Shown here in pieces: positions 6,461 through 10,068 of a stretch of DNA of 10,068 nt. A program made the translations under genes and the position numbers. This stretch comes from Rhodocyclaceae bacterium UBA1310 (GTDB lineage Bacteria > Pseudomonadota > Gammaproteobacteria > Burkholderiales > Rhodocyclaceae), in contig DBTS01000042.1 of NCBI GenBank assembly GCA_002307175.1, positions 1-10,068 of the forward strand. The letters are read 5' to 3'. The notes beneath the pieces are model-generated. The model made no database searches. It had not been told where the DNA came from and saw only the letters and a list, made by a program, of their open reading frames with translations. How positions within the stretch are numbered: position 1 is the first letter of the stretch; each line of letters starts with the position of its first letter.

Positions 6461-7972
6461 ATGGATGCTTCCATTGCCATCCGCCTGCATGCCAATGACG
6501 ACGTGGTGATCGCCACGCGTCAGCTCATGCCTGGCGACAGCATTCCTGGTGAGAACATCACGGTCCGCGACCTGATTCCCCCAGGACACAAGGTTGCCAC
6601 GCGCGCCATCAAGACCGGCGAAGCCGTGCATCGCTACAACCAGATCATCGGTTTCGCGAAGCAGGATATCGAACCGGGCAAGCACATTCACGTGCAAAAC
6701 CTCGGCGTTGCCGAGTTTGAGCGTGACTACGCCATCGGTGAAGGCGTGCATGACACCCCCAAGGTTGCCAAGCCGGCCACCTTCAAGGGCTACAAGCGCG
6801 CCAACGGCAAGGTCGGTACACGCAACTACATCGCCATCATCGCTTCGGTGAACTGTTCGGCGACCGTGGTGCGCGCAGTTGCCAACCACTTCAGCCGTGA
6901 GCGTCTGGCAGCCTTCCCGAATGTGGATGGCGTGGTGCCGATGCCGCATCCGTCTGGCTGTGGCATGAGCTCTGCCGAAGGCAAGCTGGCGCTGACACGC
7001 ACGATGGTGGGCTATGCGCTGAACCCGAATATCGCCGGCGTGCTGTTTGTCGGCCTGGGTTGCGAGATGAACCAGATCGAGCCGATCGTAGAAAAGATCG
7101 GAGCCTATCCTGCGGGCATGCTGCAGAGCGTGAACATCCAGGAACTGGGTGGCACCTCGAAGGCGATTGCCAAGGGAATCGAGCTGGTGGAAGCCATGCT
7201 GCCGGCAGTCAATGCCTTCAAGCGTGAAGAGGCATCCATTGCCAACCTGATCATCGGCCTCAATTGTGGTGGCTCTGATGGCTACTCTGGCATTACCGCG
7301 AACCCCGCCCTGGGTGGAGCCGTGGATATGCTGGTGGCGCACGGTGCAACTGCGATCCTCTCGGAAACGCCGGAAATCTACGGTGCCGAACACCTGCTCA
7401 CGCGGCGTGCGGCTACCAAGGAAATCGCCGAGAAGCTCATCGGCCGTATCGCCTGGTGGAAAGATTACACCAGCCGCAACGGTGGCGAGATGGATAACAA
7501 CCCCTCTGTTGGCAACAAGGCAGGCGGGTTGACCACCATTCTCGAAAAATCCCTGGGCGCAGTGGCCAAGAGCGGTACAACGACGCTGAACGGTGTGTTT
7601 GAATATGCCGAACAGATCACCGCAAAGGGCTTCGTGTACATGGATACGCCGGGATATGATCCGGTGTCTGCAACCGGGCAGGCTGCCGGTGGCGCACAGC
7701 TGATCTGTTTCACCACAGGTCGCGGTTCGGCCTTTGGCTGTGCCGGTGTGCCCACGCTCAAGCTGGCCACCAATAACGTCCTGTGGCAGCGTCAGCGCGA
7801 AGACATGGACGTCAATTGTGGTGACCTGCTCGACGGCGTGCCGATGCAGCAGATCAGCCAGCGCATCTTCGATTCGATCATCGCCCATGCTTCCGGCGAG
7901 AAGACGCGCAGTGAAGTGGCAGGCTACGGCAACGATGAATTCCTGCCGTGGATGATTGGCGCCGTGATGTAA
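6461..7972 (+). CDS. uxaA: Altronate dehydratase
   Basis: Dehydrates D-altronate to 2-keto-3-deoxygluconate, the substrate of KdgK. The 503-residue, full-length protein (E. coli UxaA about 495) has an N-terminal SAF-like domain over roughly residues 10-90 (DDVVIATRQLMPGD, VQNLGVAEF). The GarD/UxaA catalytic region follows: KVGTRNYIAI, PHPSGCGMSS, GLGCEMNQ (C201), LNCGGSDGYSGITANP (C269), NPSVGNKAGG and STGRGS-like TTGRGSAFGC. The conserved cysteines fit the family's Fe(II) dependence. The ATG at 6461 has AAGGAG 6 bp upstream. Galactarate dehydratase (GarD) shares this architecture and cannot be excluded from motifs alone, but pairing with uxaB and kdgK makes altronate the likely substrate. 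A strong terminator follows 24 bp after the stop. Confidence 0.9.
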   Translation: MDASIAIRLHANDDVVIATRQLMPGDSIPGENITVRDLIPPGHKVATRAIKTGEAVHRYNQIIGFAKQDIEPGKHIHVQNLGVAEFERDYAIGEGVHDTPKVAKPATFKGYKRANGKVGTRNYIAIIASVNCSATVVRAVANHFSRERLAAFPNVDGVVPMPHPSGCGMSSAEGKLALTRTMVGYALNPNIAGVLFVGLGCEMNQIEPIVEKIGAYPAGMLQSVNIQELGGTSKAIAKGIELVEAMLPAVNAFKREEASIANLIIGLNCGGSDGYSGITANPALGGAVDMLVAHGATAILSETPEIYGAEHLLTRRAATKEIAEKLIGRIAWWKDYTSRNGGEMDNNPSVGNKAGGLTTILEKSLGAVAKSGTTTLNGVFEYAEQITAKGFVYMDTPGYDPVSATGQAAGGAQLICFTTGRGSAFGCAGVPTLKLATNNVLWQRQREDMDVNCGDLLDGVPMQQISQRIFDSIIAHASGEKTRSEVAGYGNDEFLPWMIGAVM

Positions 7973-7995
7973 AAAGCACCCATTCGGTGAAAAAG

Positions 7996-8021
7996 AAAAG
8001 CCGCTCGATGAGCGGCTTTTT
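7996..8021. terminator. Bidirectional rho-independent terminator between uxaA and fur
   Basis: A 10-bp stem AAAAGCCGCT (7996-8005) pairs with AGCGGCTTTT (8011-8020) around the five-base loop CGATG. On the plus strand it ends in TTTTT after uxaA. On the minus strand the stem is followed by TTTTCTTTTT, so it also serves fur, whose stop is at 8050. Its place between two convergent genes fits this double role. Confidence 0.92.
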
Positions 8022-8049
8022 GTTGGGTGCACAAGCTGTTTCCGGCGCC

Positions 8050-8496
8050 TCAGGAGCTACCCTTTTTGTTGGCAGCCTTGTTCGGGCAGTTTGGCCGTGT
8101 ACATTCGGCGTAGAGGTACATTGCATGATCACGTACCTTGAATCCCATTTTGGCGGCGATTTCGTTCTGTCGGGATTCAATCTCGTGGTCATAAAACTCT
8201 TCCACATGCCCACACTCGATGCACATGATGTGATCGTGGTGATCGCCCTTGTCGAGCTCGAAAACGGCCTTGCCGGATTCAAAATGGTGACGGCGCAGGA
8301 TGCCGGCCTGTTCGAACTGGGTCAGCACACGATAGATCGTGGCCAGACCGACATCGAGCTCCTCAGCCACCAGCAGGCGGTACACATCTTCTGCGGAGAG
8401 ATGGCGTTCGCTGGAGCGCTGGAACAGATCGAGGATTTTCAGACGCGGCAACGTTGCTTTCAGGCCGGTATCTTTCAAACTTTGTGGGGGGGCCAT
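8050..8496 (-). CDS. fur: Ferric uptake regulator Fur
   Basis: Fe(II)-responsive dimeric DNA-binding repressor of iron uptake genes. At 148 residues it equals E. coli Fur in length. The N-terminal winged helix holds LKATLPRLKILDLF and the recognition stretch VGLATIYRVLTQFEQAGI (about residues 49-66). The C-terminal part carries the metal sites: H86/H87/D88/H89 in HHDH, E80, E107, H124 and probably H32. A structural zinc pair C92/C95 (CIEC) is present, with C132/C137 near the end. The YRV and HHDHIMC patterns fit Fur rather than Zur, PerR or Nur. The ATG at 8496 has GGAGG only 4 bp upstream, which is short but workable. It is divergent from bamE and convergent with uxaA. No convincing Fur box is seen upstream of its own start, so autoregulation is not shown. 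Confidence 0.97.
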   Translation of the reverse strand: MAPPQSLKDTGLKATLPRLKILDLFQRSSERHLSAEDVYRLLVAEELDVGLATIYRVLTQFEQAGILRRHHFESGKAVFELDKGDHHDHIMCIECGHVEEFYDHEIESRQNEIAAKMGFKVRDHAMYLYAECTRPNCPNKAANKKGSS

Positions 8497-8527
8497 CGTG
8501 CCTCCAATTTAGTCGGTTACGGGTCGT

Positions 8528-8538
8528 TATGATATAGT
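8528..8538 (+). promoter_or_regulatory. Candidate extended -10 promoter for bamE
   Basis: TGATATAGT (8530-8538) is an extended -10 element (TGn followed by TATAGT, five of six), with no strong -35. It would give a start near 8545 and a leader of about 65 nt containing the inverted repeat at 8550-8568. On the opposite strand the same AT-rich patch offers TATCAT, five of six for a fur -10, so the two divergent promoters may overlap here. Confidence 0.35.
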
Positions 8539-8549
8539 CAGCAGATCAA

Positions 8550-8568
8550 GCTTGGAACCTGTCCAAGC
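8550..8568. repeat. 7-bp inverted repeat in the fur-bamE divergent region
   Basis: GCTTGGA (8550-8556) and TCCAAGC (8562-8568) are perfect inverted arms around ACCTG. As DNA it is a 19-bp symmetric site between the fur and bamE starts. As RNA it is a stable small hairpin near the 5' end of the expected bamE message. It is not a Fur-box sequence, and its function is unknown. Confidence 0.5.
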
Positions 8569-8609
8569 GTATCAGCTGTCTTTACTCGATGCTAAGGAAG
8601 TCCGTCCCC

Positions 8610-9116
8610 ATGGGTTTGCGCTCCATTGCTCTGATCGCAAGCATTGCTTTGCTTTCCGCGTGTTCACCGGATACGGTGGTGCACATTGTCAAACCTTACC
8701 GTATTGACGTACGGCAGGGCAATTATGTCACGCAGGAGATGCTCTCGCAGCTTTCTCCCGGAATGACGCAGGAACAGGTTCGCTTCATCATGGGCTCCCC
8801 TTTGCTGGTGGATGTTTTCCATGCGGACCGCTGGGATTACTACTATCGCTTCACGGAAGGCTACAAGCCGCCGCAGGAGCGCCGCATTACGCTGTTCTTC
8901 AAGGATGGCAAGCTGGAGCGCCTGGAGGGCGACATCACGGCTGCGACGGGTGAGCACATCGAAGTGCCCGTCACGCCTCGCGTGATCGACGTTACCGGCC
9001 CGGCAGCCTCTACCAGCGCACCGGCTGCAGCCGCTAGTGGGCCTGTTGCCGCTGCCAGCACGCCGGTAGCACAGAGTGCACCGGCAGCTGAAAGTGCTCC
9101 CGCAAGCGGACGCTGA
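8610..9116 (+). CDS. bamE: Outer membrane assembly lipoprotein BamE (OmlA/SmpA)
   Basis: Small lipoprotein subunit of the BAM complex that inserts beta-barrel proteins into the outer membrane. The 168-residue precursor starts with a lipoprotein signal peptide ending in the lipobox L15-S-A-C18; Ser follows the lipidated Cys, which fits sorting to the outer membrane. The SmpA/OmlA domain follows with YRIDVRQGNYVT, LSPGMTQEQVRFIMGSP, DRWDYYYRF and LFFKDGKLERLEGD, all typical. From about residue 125 the protein becomes a low-complexity Ala/Pro/Ser/Val tail to the end, which E. coli BamE (about 113 aa) lacks. The ATG at 8610 is preferred, with AAGGAA about 10 bp upstream; ATG 8589 would add seven residues before the signal peptide. 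It is divergent from fur and 59 bp before dapB on the same strand. Confidence 0.94.
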   Translation: MGLRSIALIASIALLSACSPDTVVHIVKPYRIDVRQGNYVTQEMLSQLSPGMTQEQVRFIMGSPLLVDVFHADRWDYYYRFTEGYKPPQERRITLFFKDGKLERLEGDITAATGEHIEVPVTPRVIDVTGPAASTSAPAAAASGPVAAASTPVAQSAPAAESAPASGR

Positions 9117-9124
9117 ATTTTTTT

Positions 9125-9154
9125 GCAGGGCCCCTGGTTTGTGCAGGGGCCTGC
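9125..9154 (+). other. GC-rich hairpin between bamE and dapB
   Basis: GCAGGGCCCCTG (9125-9136) pairs with CAGGGGCCTGC (9144-9154) around loop GTTTGTG, giving 11 base pairs with one bulged G. A run of seven T (9118-9124) lies before the stem rather than after it, and CAATCG follows. It is therefore not a canonical terminator for bamE. It ends 21 bp before the dapB ATG, so it could act as a processing signal or an mRNA stabiliser, or it could modulate dapB translation. Confidence 0.6.
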
Positions 9155-9175
9155 CAATCGAATCTGGGATTTGCC

Positions 9176-9979
9176 ATGACAGTCAAAGTCGCTATTGCCG
9201 GGGCTTCGGGTCGTATGGGGCGCATGCTGATCGAAGCGGCGCAGCAAACCGAAGGTGTGATCTTTGCCGCAGCACTGGATCAGGCCAACAGCCCTTTTAT
9301 CGGGCGTGATGCCGGAGAGCTCGTAGGCGGTGCCTGTGGGGTTGTGATCGGCAGTGATGTGGAAGCCGCCCTGCAACAGGCTGATTGTCTCATCGATTTC
9401 ACACGTCCAGCAGGCACTCTGGTGCATCTGCAGGTGGCCCGTCGCCTCAAGCGTGCCGTGGTGATCGGCACAACCGGGTTCTCGCCGGAAGAAAAGGCCC
9501 TGATTGGCGAGGCTGCACGCGAGATCCCCGTCACTTTTGCGCCGAACATGTCCGTTGGTGTGAACGCTGTTTTCAAGCTGCTGGATGTGGCTGCGAAGAT
9601 TCTGGCCTCCGGCTACGATGTCGAAGTGTTTGAAGCACACCACCGTTTCAAGGTGGATGCCCCTTCTGGCACCGCGCTGCGTATGGGCGAGGTGGTAGCC
9701 CAGGCGCTGGGCCGTGATCTGCAGGAAACAGCGATCTATGGCCGCGAAGGCGTTACCGGCGAACGCAAGCCTGAAACCATCGGTTTCGCGACCGTGCGTG
9801 GCGGCGACATCGTTGGTGATCACACGGTGATGTTCTGCGGTCTGGGCGAACGGGTTGAGATTTCCCACAAGGCTGGCAGCCGTATGCCTTATGCGACGGG
9901 GGCTTTGCGTGCCGCGCTGTTCCTGCAGGATAAGCGCAGCGGTCTGTACGATATGCAGGACGTGCTGGGCCTGAAATAA
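9176..9979 (+). CDS. dapB: 4-hydroxy-tetrahydrodipicolinate reductase
   Basis: Reduces 4-hydroxy-tetrahydrodipicolinate to tetrahydrodipicolinate with NAD(P)H, in the cytoplasm, on the route to diaminopimelate and lysine. The 267 residues match the family (E. coli about 273). The nucleotide-binding loop GASGRMG is residues 9-15, GTTGF is 98-102, and APNMSVGVN is 122-130. The catalytic stretch EAHHRFKVDAPSGTA contains H155 and K159, equivalent to E. coli H159 and K163 as I recall. The C-terminal GDHTVMF and ISHKAGSR are also typical. The ATG at 9176 is fixed by the N-terminal MTVKVAIAGASG; the Shine-Dalgarno is weak (GGGA about 7 bp upstream). It follows bamE by 59 bp with a hairpin in between, and may depend on read-through from the bamE promoter. 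The protein looks complete and active. Confidence 0.97.
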   Translation: MTVKVAIAGASGRMGRMLIEAAQQTEGVIFAAALDQANSPFIGRDAGELVGGACGVVIGSDVEAALQQADCLIDFTRPAGTLVHLQVARRLKRAVVIGTTGFSPEEKALIGEAAREIPVTFAPNMSVGVNAVFKLLDVAAKILASGYDVEVFEAHHRFKVDAPSGTALRMGEVVAQALGRDLQETAIYGREGVTGERKPETIGFATVRGGDIVGDHTVMFCGLGERVEISHKAGSRMPYATGALRAALFLQDKRSGLYDMQDVLGLK

Positions 9980-9997
9980 GAAGCTGTTCATGATCTT

Positions 9998-10068
9998 ACT
10001 GCGAAGGCGTGATTGGGCCTCCTCATTTGACCCATCGGCTGCTCGAAATCCTCATTTATACGCGCAGT
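9998..10068. repeat. Intergenic stretch with direct and inverted repeats after dapB
   Basis: The last 89 bases (9980-10068) hold no gene I can recognise and no U-tract terminator for dapB. TCCTCATTT is repeated at 10020-10028 and 10049-10057, 29 bp apart. ACTGCG at 9998-10003 is mirrored by CGCAGT at the very end (10063-10068). This could be part of a dispersed intergenic repeat or the start of a regulatory leader for the next gene; the window edge prevents a decision. Confidence 0.35.

Noticed and set aside
6455..8032. 525-codon open frame on the minus strand
   Set aside because: It lies entirely antisense to uxaA, has the His/Arg-rich composition typical of antisense frames in GC-rich genes, shows no recognisable domain, and runs through the terminator.
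7948..8532. 194-codon plus-strand frame
   Set aside because: It overlaps the terminator and is antisense to all of fur.
8526..8545. Possible Fur box (TGATATAGTCA) between fur and bamE
   Set aside because: Only the left half resembles the TGATAAT half-site; the right half does not match, so Fur autoregulation is not supported.
8861..9991. 376-codon minus-strand frame
   Set aside because: Antisense to bamE and dapB, both firmly identified.

Overview
The window reads as ordinary proteobacterial chromosome of moderately high GC (not counted exactly), and a betaproteobacterium is the best guess. That rests on protein style (short Fur, BamE/OmlA lipoprotein, NhaP-type antiporter) and on the divergent fur / bamE-dapB block, an arrangement I remember as common in Beta- and Gammaproteobacteria. 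No rRNA, tRNA, CRISPR array, transposase or phage gene is visible, and the genus cannot be fixed from sequence alone.

Layout. Positions 1-2317 carry two minus-strand genes: bioB (biotin synthase) and, 82 bp downstream of it, a CPA1/NhaP cation:proton antiporter that runs off the left edge. Divergent from bioB, on the plus strand, come comF (phosphoribosyltransferase-like, DNA-uptake family) and trmL (tRNA wobble-nucleotide 2'-O-methyltransferase). Then follows a hexuronate catabolism block, kdgK - uxaB - uxaA. It ends in a strong bidirectional terminator shared with the convergent fur gene. Divergent from fur, bamE (outer-membrane assembly lipoprotein) and dapB (lysine/diaminopimelate synthesis) close the window.

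How the genes work together. UxaB reduces tagaturonate to altronate, UxaA dehydrates altronate to 2-keto-3-deoxygluconate (KDG), and KdgK phosphorylates KDG to KDPG: three consecutive steps of galacturonate breakdown. The isomerase (UxaC), the KDPG aldolase, an uptake system and a local regulator are not in the window. uxaB and uxaA are 18 bp apart with strong Shine-Dalgarno sites and surely form one transcript. kdgK is separated from uxaB by 182 bp containing a plausible sigma70 promoter and repeated GTCAG/CTGAC elements, so it may be a separate or nested unit.

The longest stretches without a gene are 3608-3806 (199 bp, upstream of kdgK) and 4746-4927 (182 bp, upstream of uxaB). Both hold repeat or palindrome structure that looks regulatory. 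I found no convincing undescribed multi-gene system. The items worth a second look are small cis-elements: three 11-bp-phased repeats before kdgK, the GTCAG cluster before uxaB, a possible leaderless trmL message, a bulged hairpin preceded by a T-tract between bamE and dapB, and a repeat-bearing stretch after dapB at the right edge.
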